DNA of 64,000 nt, taken from positions 1 to 64,000 of the IMG/VR virus record IMGVR_UViG_3300025897_000012, one strand, 5' to 3'. A model generated the notes under the pieces. The model saw only the letters and a list, made by a program, of their open reading frames with translations, was not told the origin of the DNA and made no database searches. Positions 41,217 to 51,800 of the stretch are shown here, one piece after another. The position numbers were made by a program, and so were the translations under genes. Origin of the DNA: a virus. Every line of letters begins with the position of its first letter. Positions within the stretch are counted from its first letter, which is position 1.

Positions 41217-43130
41217 TTACGGATAATTACTCGTGCTACCGTGTGACCAAGAAGTTCCATTACTAGTAAAAGTCATAGTATATCTTGTTGGTGTAATTGT
41301 TGCTGAACCTGACACTCCAGCGGCATCTACTGCAAGATCCTGCATTACTGATGTGGAAGATGATACATTGTCTTTATCTACTGCTATATAGGACTTATTT
41401 AAAGCCCCTGCAAGCAATCCTTGGCTAATATTAATACTTGCACCTGCATAGTTTGTGCAATGTACAGTAGCTATTGCTCCATTTTTTGTATTTGCAGGAT
41501 ATAAAGTTTGTAAAACTGCAATTACATCAGCTGTTGGTCCATTACCTGTACCTGCTGAGTTTGGATTTGAAAATCCAGTAATATCTAGTGAAAATCCAAC
41601 ATTTTCTGCATCAATAGTTATATCAACATAATTTTTTGTTGCAACACCTTGTGGATCTGTTGGATCAGTTACTCCAGTAATCTTTTGTGTATTTACTGCT
41701 ATGTCGCCTGATGATACAATATTAAGGCCACCGCCAGTAATAGTAATAGTTGATCCGTCAAACCCTAAATTATCAATATTTAGACTTCCTAAAGTACCAA
41801 TATTAACTAATCCTGTTGCTGTTGTTACTGTTGATGCTAGTTCTGTCTTACTTAAAACTGTTATGCCATCAATTTTAAAAGAAGGATCAGGATTAATTTC
41901 ATTTGTAATTAAATCAATATTTTGATTAAAAGTCCAACTATTTGTTGCATCAAACCATATAATATCTTTACTGCCTTGTGACGAAGATAAAGTTATACCT
42001 CCTCCGTCGATAGCAGCATCGTTACCTTCTGTACTATCACCTTGCAATCCTAATTGTATATTTTTATCTTCTACTCGTAAAGTTGTAGTATCTAAATATG
42101 TTGTATCACCCGATACAAGTAAGTTTCCACCTACTGTTACGTTTCCAGAAAATTTTCCTGCTCCAGTAACGTCTAATTCAACTGTTGGATTATCAGTAAA
42201 TACACCAACTCTTTCGTTAGTTGCATCAACAACTATACCTGAAATATATGCGTTACCTTTTCTTACTTTTAAATTAATATCTGTGTCAGCTTGTTGTGCT
42301 TCTATTTCTAATTGGTTAGTACCTGAATTAACTTTTAAAATTCCATATTCAATATCACCAACACCAACTGCTAATCCTGCTTGGTTCTTAATTGAAAGTT
42401 TACCAGTAGTTTGAGTTGCACCTACTGCACTCATAAAACTAGTTGTGTTAAATTTAGTACCACCTGCATCAATTAAGTTTTCTGCTGATTCTGCAATTCC
42501 TAAATACTTAAAGTCTGTAGCAATAGGATTAAATCCTTTTTTGTATAATTGTCTTTTAGGTGTTTGTGTATCATTAACATCTTGTGGATAACCTGGAATG
42601 CCGTTTACAAGTTCAACATAAAATTGACTGTCTGCAAATACGCCTACTAATTGACCGCCTATAAATAATTTTAATGCTGTGCGTGTTACGTTTACTGAGT
42701 CAATAACTGATTGTACTTCAAAACCTGTTTTTTGTTGTCCTGCTTGATACGGTGGTCCAGCTAATACTAAATCTGTTCCGTCAAAAAAGTATAACTGATT
42801 ATTTTTACTATCTATCCAGAGATCGCCTGCAACCATTGTAGGTTGTGTTGTAGAAACAATAGGCCCGCCTGCTGATTTAAAAGCAGTACCGTTATAAATT
42901 TTTAAACGTTGTTCGGTTGAATCAAACCAAAGTTGTCCTGTAATTGGTGTACTAGGAGCTGTTGTATTTGAAAAGTTTTCTAAAAGTTTTACAAAGTTTT
43001 CATTAACAGCTTCACCAAATCCTGTATAGTTTCTACCTACAAGTGTTAGACTTGACGATGTTACATCAATTTGACCATCTACTAAATCTACTAGTAAGTC
43101 ACCGTTAGCTTTATTAATTCTATAACTCAT
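41217..43130 (-). CDS. Tail fibre/collar protein, paralogue 2
   Basis: A 637-residue protein with the shared N-terminal fibre domain (GRNYTGFGEAVNENFVKLLENF, then GQLWFDSTEQRLKIYNGT) followed by repeats with GNVTVGGNLLVSGDTTY and a GSKDIIWFDATNSW segment, which are typical of phage fibre shafts with a carbohydrate-contact head. It has a helical linker near residue 500 with ITGVTDPTDPQGVATKNYVD, the coiled-coil-like trimerisation segment found in many tail fibres. Its start overlaps the end of the next fibre gene by one base. Confidence 0.8.
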   Translation of the reverse strand: MSYRINKANGDLLVDLVDGQIDVTSSSLTLVGRNYTGFGEAVNENFVKLLENFSNTTAPSTPITGQLWFDSTEQRLKIYNGTAFKSAGGPIVSTTQPTMVAGDLWIDSKNNQLYFFDGTDLVLAGPPYQAGQQKTGFEVQSVIDSVNVTRTALKLFIGGQLVGVFADSQFYVELVNGIPGYPQDVNDTQTPKRQLYKKGFNPIATDFKYLGIAESAENLIDAGGTKFNTTSFMSAVGATQTTGKLSIKNQAGLAVGVGDIEYGILKVNSGTNQLEIEAQQADTDINLKVRKGNAYISGIVVDATNERVGVFTDNPTVELDVTGAGKFSGNVTVGGNLLVSGDTTYLDTTTLRVEDKNIQLGLQGDSTEGNDAAIDGGGITLSSSQGSKDIIWFDATNSWTFNQNIDLITNEINPDPSFKIDGITVLSKTELASTVTTATGLVNIGTLGSLNIDNLGFDGSTITITGGGLNIVSSGDIAVNTQKITGVTDPTDPQGVATKNYVDITIDAENVGFSLDITGFSNPNSAGTGNGPTADVIAVLQTLYPANTKNGAIATVHCTNYAGASINISQGLLAGALNKSYIAVDKDNVSSSTSVMQDLAVDAAGVSGSATITPTRYTMTFTSNGTSWSHGSTSNYP

Positions 43131-45154
43131 TACGTACTCCTACCAGTGTATATGATATAGTTAATTATCAAATGTGGATTCATTAAATTCAAAGGTTGTC
43201 CAACAGCAGAATCAGATTCAATTCCGCCACTGTTTGGTAGATACTGTCCACCATTTGTTGCTGTAGGTCCGTCACCTCTAAATGCTCCTGTATCCGTTGT
43301 TGGAGCAGCTAAATCGTTAATAGCATAAAACTGTGTTAATGCATCGCCTTTTAAATCGTGTTTGTGATCTGGTAAGTTAGTAACAGCAATATCTGTTTTT
43401 TCTTGTCCGTCTTGTGAACCTATAATATCTGCTGATTCATCTGTAATAACATTAGCACTAGTTCCGCCCATATTATCTTTACCAACAGTAGTTCTACCTC
43501 TTAAATCAGGAACTTTAAAAAACCCTGTTGTTACTGATGCTTCAGCACCAAAGTTATATCCAATTGCTGTAAACAAAGCAGTATAATCAGAAATTCTATA
43601 TTCTGAACCATCACATAATAACCAATCTTGTGGTGATGCTGTGCCGCCGTAAGCCATCATTACTCCTGCAGGGTTAGTTGCTACAGAGGAAAATAAATTT
43701 GCTCTTGAAATTTTAGCTAAGCCAGTTGCACCTGTTACTCTGTTTAGTAAAAATTCATCATCAGCTTGTGATGCTACTGTTGCACTTTTACCACCAATAA
43801 TTGTATTACTAATTGTAGCATTAAATATCTTAGTTGATCCGCCAGTTTGTCCGTCAAATGTAAATGCTGGTGCAGTAACGTCTCCTGACAGTTGAAAATT
43901 AGTTGCAGTAGTTAACTTATCTGCAGATCCTGCTCTACCTGATACTGTACCACTTACATTTCCTACAAGGTTTCCAGTAAATGCTGTTGAATAAATATTC
44001 TTCCATTTAACAGCAGCAGTTCCTAAATTATACGTATTATGAGCAGTTGGCATTAAATCGCTTAGTGTTGACGTTCCTGCAACGTTTAAAGTACCACCTG
44101 TGTAAACATTCTTAGCAACTCCAAGTCCACCTTTTGTTACTATAGAACCTGTACCTATAGTTTCACTTTGTGTAGTTGAGTCTATAGCCGCTGTTCCACT
44201 AGCTTTTATGTTGCCTGTAATATCTAAAGCTTCATCTGGAGCAGTATTATTAATACCAACTCTTAAATTAGAATCAACTCTTAAAACTGTTGTTAATATG
44301 CCATTATTTTTTACACGAACATCAATATTAGAACCTTCAATTTGATGTTGTATAACTCCAGCTGATCCTTCAATACCAATATTTAATTCAGCATTAACAC
44401 CGTAATTGATTCCTGTGTTGTTTTGAACATTAATAGGATAGTTTGTTGTACTAGTAACATCTGATCTTAAAAAGTTTGCTGCAGGAATAGCTGACCCTGC
44501 AACTATTAAACTTTCTGATTTTTCACTAGTTCCTCTGTATTTTAAGAATCCAGCGCCAGTAATATCAACGCTACTTAAATTAACTCCTGGTGATATTGTT
44601 GAAAATCCAGGAATAGCTGTCTTTGGTGTAAATGCGTGTGTTGAAATTATTGCAGCTGGCTTTGATAAAACATCAAGTTGTATAACTGTATAAGATACGT
44701 TATCGGTACCAACAATAGTTGCTGGGGTTACTCCGGTTGATAAACCATCACTAAATTCTGGACCAATTAAGATCCAGCCAGATCCTGAAAACAAATATAG
44801 TTGCTGATTATCTGTATCTACCCAAAGATCACCTAACTGTGAAGTTGATACGTCAGGAGCAGAAACTGCTTTTTTAATACCTGCCGCTGATACCCAATTA
44901 GTTCCGTCAAATACTTTTAGTGTTTCTGCACCTCCTGTATTGTCGTACCATAGTTGTCCTTCTATACCATTACTTGGCGCTGTATTAAAAGCAAAGTTTT
45001 CTAATAGATGTAAAAAGTTTGTTGCAATAGCAGACCCATATGCTGTAGTATTTCTACCCGGAATCTGTAACGTTGTACTAGTATTTAAAGAATTATCTTC
45101 TACTACTATAGTACCTTTATTTGCAGCGTCTGTATATGATATAGTATAAGCCAT
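43130..45154 (-). CDS. Tail fibre/collar protein with collar domain, paralogue 3
   Basis: A 674-residue protein with the same N-terminal domain as the two previous-listed fibres (GRNTTAYGSAIATNFLHLLENF) and a shaft with the GNLVGNVSGTVSGRAGSADKL segment. Near residues 495-565 it has the phage tail collar domain: PAGVMMAYGGTASPQDWLLCDG and FFKVPDLRGRTTVG. This domain joins fibre subunits or tips and can bind receptors. The three fibre genes lie side by side and probably arose by duplication of the N-terminal attachment domain with different distal ends. Confidence 0.85.
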   Translation of the reverse strand: MAYTISYTDAANKGTIVVEDNSLNTSTTLQIPGRNTTAYGSAIATNFLHLLENFAFNTAPSNGIEGQLWYDNTGGAETLKVFDGTNWVSAAGIKKAVSAPDVSTSQLGDLWVDTDNQQLYLFSGSGWILIGPEFSDGLSTGVTPATIVGTDNVSYTVIQLDVLSKPAAIISTHAFTPKTAIPGFSTISPGVNLSSVDITGAGFLKYRGTSEKSESLIVAGSAIPAANFLRSDVTSTTNYPINVQNNTGINYGVNAELNIGIEGSAGVIQHQIEGSNIDVRVKNNGILTTVLRVDSNLRVGINNTAPDEALDITGNIKASGTAAIDSTTQSETIGTGSIVTKGGLGVAKNVYTGGTLNVAGTSTLSDLMPTAHNTYNLGTAAVKWKNIYSTAFTGNLVGNVSGTVSGRAGSADKLTTATNFQLSGDVTAPAFTFDGQTGGSTKIFNATISNTIIGGKSATVASQADDEFLLNRVTGATGLAKISRANLFSSVATNPAGVMMAYGGTASPQDWLLCDGSEYRISDYTALFTAIGYNFGAEASVTTGFFKVPDLRGRTTVGKDNMGGTSANVITDESADIIGSQDGQEKTDIAVTNLPDHKHDLKGDALTQFYAINDLAAPTTDTGAFRGDGPTATNGGQYLPNSGGIESDSAVGQPLNLMNPHLIINYIIYTGRST

Positions 45155-45158
45155 CTAT

Positions 45159-45773
45159 TTACGCCTCATTAAACCCAGTTAAACTTTGAATTCTAACTGT
45201 ATAATCTATTTGTATAAGTCTGTTAAGTGATTTTTGTACTGGATGAAAAATAACATGAGTAAGTAATCTTCCAGTTCCGTCTGCGGAATAGGCTTTTAAT
45301 CCTAATTCATCAAAAACATATAAACTTGAACCATCTGTAGCAGTATCGTAAGCATCTTGCCCACTAGGTTCGCTATAATCAAGTAAACATGTAACTAATA
45401 CATCTGTATAGTTTGTGCCACTTACATGTCTTGTTTCTATTTTATTTCTTACAGGATCTAAATTGTTTACACTTCTATCATCAACTACTTTTGTATGAGT
45501 TTGATTGTATAAACTTGCATTTGTTCCTGTTGAATTTGGTGTTAAGTAAGTAATAATACCTGTTGGGTCAACGCTAGTGCCACCGTTACCAAAACTCATT
45601 TCATAAATCCAACCTGCGCCACCGTTACCAATACTTTCTGCAAGGCTTAAACTCATGTTTTCATAATGAATTGCATTACGCTTATCAACAAACGTATGAT
45701 TTGATTCTGGATCGTGGATCTTGATATGTCCTTGTATCAAAACTCCGCTCATATCATTTAATTTGTCTGTCAT
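45159..45773 (-). CDS. Virion protein, 204 aa
   Basis: I place the start at the ATG at 45773, which has AGGA upstream and lies about 20 bases after a late motif. An in-frame ATG at 45815 would put the late motif inside the gene. The product starts TDKLNDMSGVLIQGHIKIHDPES and has a beta-rich body with WIYEMSFGNGG and VIFHPVQKSLNRLIQIDYTVRI at the end. This is the layout of a small baseplate or fibre-attachment protein found beside giant tail genes in marine T4-like phages. The late motif lies in the 3' end of the giant gene. Confidence 0.75.
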   Translation of the reverse strand: MTDKLNDMSGVLIQGHIKIHDPESNHTFVDKRNAIHYENMSLSLAESIGNGGAGWIYEMSFGNGGTSVDPTGIITYLTPNSTGTNASLYNQTHTKVVDDRSVNNLDPVRNKIETRHVSGTNYTDVLVTCLLDYSEPSGQDAYDTATDGSSLYVFDELGLKAYSADGTGRLLTHVIFHPVQKSLNRLIQIDYTVRIQSLTGFNEA

Positions 45774-45792
45774 ATTTTTTTTCCTGTCATTG

Positions 45793-45800
45793 TATTTATC
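45793..45800 (-). promoter_or_regulatory. Late promoter motif (GATAAATA, minus strand)
   Basis: GATAAATACA on the minus strand, about 20 bases before the ATG at 45773. It lies inside the end of the giant gene. Confidence 0.55.
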
Positions 45801-48800
45801 GAGGTAGGTCAACACTTGTAGCTCGTAAGAATCTACCTATATCAGTATCTGCTTGGCTAAGTGCTATACCTGGATCTGTCCATTGTTTTCCTTGTTTTCT
45901 TATTATAATAACCTTTTGATTTTCGCCTGGCGTAGTTAATAACGATAATGTACTACCTAAAATTGAAAATTCTGCTGGTAATATTTCGTCACCTTCTGGG
46001 CTATCTTGGGCTATACTGCTTGTTTTTACACCATTTATAGTAGTTTCAAACTTATAAGAAGAAATTGAATTTTTTCTTAATCTCTTTCCTGCTACAAATA
46101 CATCAAACTCGTTAACTCCGCCTGTTCCTGGTGTAAAGTCTAAATCAAACGTAGAACTTGTGCCGTCTGCTGTAAATACTGTACTAATTGTTTCATCTTT
46201 ATATGGTATTGATGCATTAATACTTTGATCATATACTTCTGTACCACTTGTATGCAAATCATTTACTCCTGTACCTAACGTACCTCTTTGTAACTGTTTA
46301 AGTAAATTTCCTTCTTTAATTCTATACTCAATTCTTTCACCGTTAACAAATATAATTCCTGGATACTCTGATCCTGCTGTTGGATCAGTTATTCCACTAG
46401 CGTCAACTAATTCTATTGTTTTATCGTAAGGTGTTAAATCTTTTCCAAGAATATAGTTTTTATCTCCATCTATTCTCTTGTAATGTGTTCTGTTAAGCAT
46501 ATCCTTAAATTGTCTAAATCCAAATTTAGTAATTACTGTTGGATTACCAAAATGTAATACTTCTATTCTATCACCTTGGTTTAAAGGACTTACTAATTTA
46601 ATAAAATTCTTGTCTGTAGTAACACTATAGTCTACATCTGCAAGTAAAAGTTTGTTATTTAATATTACCCAAACATATTTAGAATCAACTGCTGGACTTC
46701 TTAATTTAAATAATCCTGCACGTAAATTATTTAAGAAATAGTATTCAGGTGTACCTTTTGTAATTGGTGTATTCTCTTGGACTTGATAAGATTCTCTTTC
46801 AAATTTTTGAGCTGTACTATTACTAAACTGATAAACTTTCATTCTAGTTCCAATTGGCCTATCTACTTCAAAAGAACAAATAGTTGGCGTTGGAACAAAT
46901 ACGTTTGATGAATCACCTTGTTGTTCAAAGTAACCAAATCTATATTGACTTTCAGTAATAATGTATACTAATAACGTATCTCCAGCTACACCAATGTTAT
47001 CTGAAAGTTTTACTGTGTTGCCTTTTTGTTGATCTAAAGGCGTATCACTATCAAATGCTTCAGCTGATGTAAATGTCCAGTCTGTTGCATACTCTAACAT
47101 TCTACCATTTAGGTAAACTTGAATCTGTGAACTTTGTACTAATGCAATAGGTATTTGCCAAAGGTCTAATTTATAATCTCTTGCTGACGAAACCGTAAAC
47201 TGCTGATTAAACCCAGAATGTAAAATATCATCTCCTATTTGTACAAGTGTGTGTATGCCTGCAGGACCGTATGAGAAAGGTGCTTGACTTAATACAAGTG
47301 TATCGTTTCCTTGTGGAGTTGTAGCAATAAATTCATCTACTACTACTTGACTAAATGAATCTAATTCAGATCCGTCACCAATAAACAATGCAAATCTAAC
47401 AACGTCTCCTGCCTTTAACGGAGAAGCTAATACTAGTTCAACATTGTTTGGATGCGATCCTGTACTTTTTACAAATACAGATTCTAATTTTTTACCATCA
47501 CATGTTGCAATACCTTGAACATTATCAGTCCATCGTACATTTGTTTCAAAGCTATTTGAACTGCCATCACTTACAAAACTATCTATATCTAAAATTTGCA
47601 AGCCTGCTACTTCAACAAGTGTTAAATTAATTTTAGAACCTTCTGCTGGTGCAACTTCAAAGTCTACAGTTTTATTAACATAGTTTACTGTATAACCTAA
47701 AGTTGAATCATCTGTAGTAGGTTCAAGTATATCAGAGCCTACTTTTACAAATAATGAACTTCCAGTAAATGGCGTCTTTCCTAAATCAAACGATTTAGTA
47801 GATCCATCACCATTATAATTTCTATTTACAACTATACTACTTCCGCCAACTGGTCTTTCAAAAACACTTATATCAACAGAGTCTAAAACTTGTCCTGGAA
47901 CGATTTCTTCAGGACCTTTGCTTGTAGTAGGAGTAACAAACCCGTCACCGTCTACAGTAATATCTTCTGACTTTAAACCTGTAGCTGAATTGTAAGCAAG
48001 TGTGCCGCCAACTATTGAAGTATCATAACTTTCAGGGTCGTTAATAAAACTACCATCACTTGTTTCTTTTCTTACAATAATTGTATCATCAACTTGAGTT
48101 GGTACTTCTAACTCTTGTAATTCTATAACTGTAGTTGTGCCGTCACCAGTAATGCTTTGCATTATTGCATTAGGATTTTTTACTAGTGCTGAATCGTATC
48201 CTGGTTCTGGTGCCCAGTTTGGATCGTCTAATCTTATACCGTTTCGATATAAATTATAAACTACTCCATTTTCTAAAGGCTTGCTTAACGTAATACTTAT
48301 TGTACTGCCATCAAGTTTGAATACTTCATCTTCGTATGTAGTATCGTATGTATCCCAGGTATCAGTATACCAAGGAGCTGAGTCCCAACCAGTGTTACCT
48401 CCAAATTCAAAACTTTTTACTTCTACTCCGCCGTAATCAATACCGTCCATAACTTGTGATAAATCATTACCAAACTGTCCAGCAATTGGATTGTATGATA
48501 AGTTAACTCTATCTGCTGCTGTTAGATATTCAATTGGTTTTTTATATTTTATTACTATAGAAGAATTACTTGCTGGTGGTTTAGTAAATGTAACTCTACC
48601 AAAATATCTATCATATCCTTTTGTAGTATCTTTTATATTTTCATATGTATATTCACTTTGTAAAGAAAGTTCACCTGCAATAGTTATTTCTACAGTATTT
48701 GTTTTTAAGTCCATTGGAAAGATTAAATCAAATACATAAGAACTACCTGATCCAACAAATGTCTGCGATTCACTTAGTTTAGTTACTACAAATTTTCCTA

Positions 48801-51800
48801 TAACTCTGTCAAACTTAACAGTAGTGTGCATTCCTCTAACTAACCCGTCACCTAATATTGCAACTAATTTTGCAGGTTTTCCGCCTTCTCTAATTGAACC
48901 ATTTATTTCTACTACTGGAGGATTTAAATAACCAGTTCCTTTATTAGTAACTTCAATAGAAGCTATCTTGCCGCCTTGACCTAATCTTGCAATAGCAGTA
49001 GCGCCTGTGCCAGTTTCCGATGTACTTAAATCTTGTCCAACAAAATTAATTTCTGGCGGCTGTGTATATCCACTTCCAGCATCTGCTATTTCTACACGAT
49101 TAATTTTATAAGATAAATTATCTACCCAATTTTTATTTGGATATGTTGTAAGGTCTGCATCAGTTCCTACAATAGCATTGTCAATAACTTTAACAGATAA
49201 TGGCGTAATTGATTTTGTTTCATTATCCCATCTTGGAGGCAAATCAAAATCTGTAACTAAGTTAGCAGATACATTAAGTTGATTATAATCACTAATATAT
49301 TCACGTAATTTAGATTTAAACGGTTTTACCTCTTTTAGGTATTCTTCGTAACTAGGTAAGTTATCATTTTGGAAAGTTATCTTTTTACTTAGATCACCTA
49401 CATTGTGTCTTGCTTTAATAAAGCTAGTTTTAAATGCCCAATCTACTAAACTTTGTTCAGTAAAGACATACTTTAAACTTGATAAAAATAAATTATTGTA
49501 TTCTACTGCTAGTTCATCAACGAATAAGTTATCTCTTAACGCCTCAAGAATAATCCTTGTTTCTTTAACCGGCTGTACATCGTAAACTTTAATATCATAA
49601 CTTGCACTATCAAAGCCTGAACCAACACTGGTGTTAAACAGTGAAGGAAGGAATTTAATTGTTCCGTTTTGTCTACCAACTGTTTTATAATTTATTGTGT
49701 AATCAATTGAATCAGCATTATCAATTTTTTCTAATAGTAGCCAACCGCCTGAACCAACATTTGCTATTTTAACTATATCTCCTGTACTATCATCTAACGA
49801 TTCTAATTGATAACTTGAATCAATTAAATAATTAATATCAGTAAATTCGTTATATCCTGTATCGTACCAATCTATATAATTCCAAAATAAAGATACATCA
49901 AACACTTGGCTAAGTTTTCTTACCCATAAAGTATTGTTTATATTTCTTTCGTAAACTGACCATTTACCTGATAGCGTACTATCACTTTTTACAAGAACTG
50001 CAAAAGGCCTAACACTTAAAGTTGTTAAAGTTGAACTATATCCGCTTCCTTGACTATTAACTGTTGCTGAGGTAACCGTGCCAACACTATTAATTGTTAA
50101 TGTGATATCTGCAGCTGTTTCGTATCTCCCATTAATAATAACTTTAGGAATAACTTTATAACCTCTACCAGGGTCTGTAATAGTAACCCTAACTATTTTT
50201 CCATCAATTATTACTGGCGTTAATACTGCTTGTTTAACTTTTGCAGTACCTACAAATTCTAAATCTTCAAAAGTATCTACAACTAAATCATATGTATTGT
50301 TTGAAGCAGGCGGTATTTCTTGTTTTGAAAGTAAAGGCGTAATAATTTTATCGTCAACAATTAAGTTTTCTTTTAAGACTCCGTTAACTCTATCTATAAC
50401 TTGCTTTAATGCTTCTGTTCTATTAACAAACCAACTTTGTCTTGGATCATTAAGAATGCCATATTTTTCTTTAGCTGATAAATTTGGATCAGGAACTATT
50501 CTACCTGCATCGTCATATCCAATTAAACTATCAAACCATTTGCGTTCTATATCTGCATTTGGTTTACTTGTATCTAAGCCTGCTGTATATAATTGATATT
50601 GATTATGAATATTAATATCTTGATTTTCAATAGTCCAGTATTGTATGCTAAGAGCAACTTCTTTATCTTTAAGAAGACTTTCACAATTATGTAAAACAAA
50701 ACTTGTAGGACTTATGAAGTTAATAAATCTATATCCCATGCCTGCAGGATCATCTATGTACCGTGCAACATTAAATGAACTTAGTTTTCTTGATTCAATA
50801 TTAGGTGCGGTAATTTTTCCTTTAACCCAGTAAAAATATTTGTTTGAAAATGTTTGTGCTATATCATCGTATACTCTTTTAGTTGAATAAATTGTATCAT
50901 CATATTTTGTTGTACCAGAGATGCCTTCAGTTACTCCTTCAGTAGTTGCTGCTGTTGCATTCCATTCTGATGGTAATAATGTAGTTTCAATCCATTCGTA
51001 TACGTCTATACTATTTCCTGTAAATTGTGTGTTCCAATTATTAACACTAAAAATAGTATTATTTTGATAAGCATTTAAAAATTTAGCTGTTGATAAATCC
51101 CACCAAAGTTCGCCAACTTGCTCTTGTCCCCAAACTTCTGATTTGTTAGTGTTTACATCTGAAGTTCCAACTGTGTATACTGCTGGATCATAATGCAACT
51201 TATATGAAAGTTCTTGTTCAGCTATACCAGGAATTTTTCCTTGTATAGGATCTAAGTAATCTATATAACTAATTAACTTATTTTCTTTTGTATTATACAA
51301 TAACACTTTTTTAATTTTTGCTACATCAACAGTATCTTTAGGTAATGAATAAGTTGACCAAATATTCTTGTTAGTATCTTTTCTAAAATCTATTACTGCA
51401 CCGTTTTCGCCTTCAAAAACTGTATGTTTTGGTAGTCCTACATATACATGACTATTGTTTGTATATAAATTTAAACCAAAGTCCCTAATACTATTATTAG
51501 GATTAGTATTTGCTACAGCTTGTGTAGAGTCTGCTAGTTCGTTATAAGCAATAGTTTGCCCGTAAACTAAATTTCCATCAATATTCTCATAAAGATAAAC
51601 AACTCCAGTATCTATAAACTTCTTAGCAAAAGTAGTAAAGTTATTATCCCAAGTTGTTTGTGGTATACCATTTAAAGAATCAAATGTTGTCTTAGAATCT
51701 GAATCTCCATTTTTTGCTGTAATAGCTAGTACATTATTATCAAACGAAAGTTTAGTACCAAATAATTCTACCTTTTCGTTTCCTCTACTGAATAATGTTT

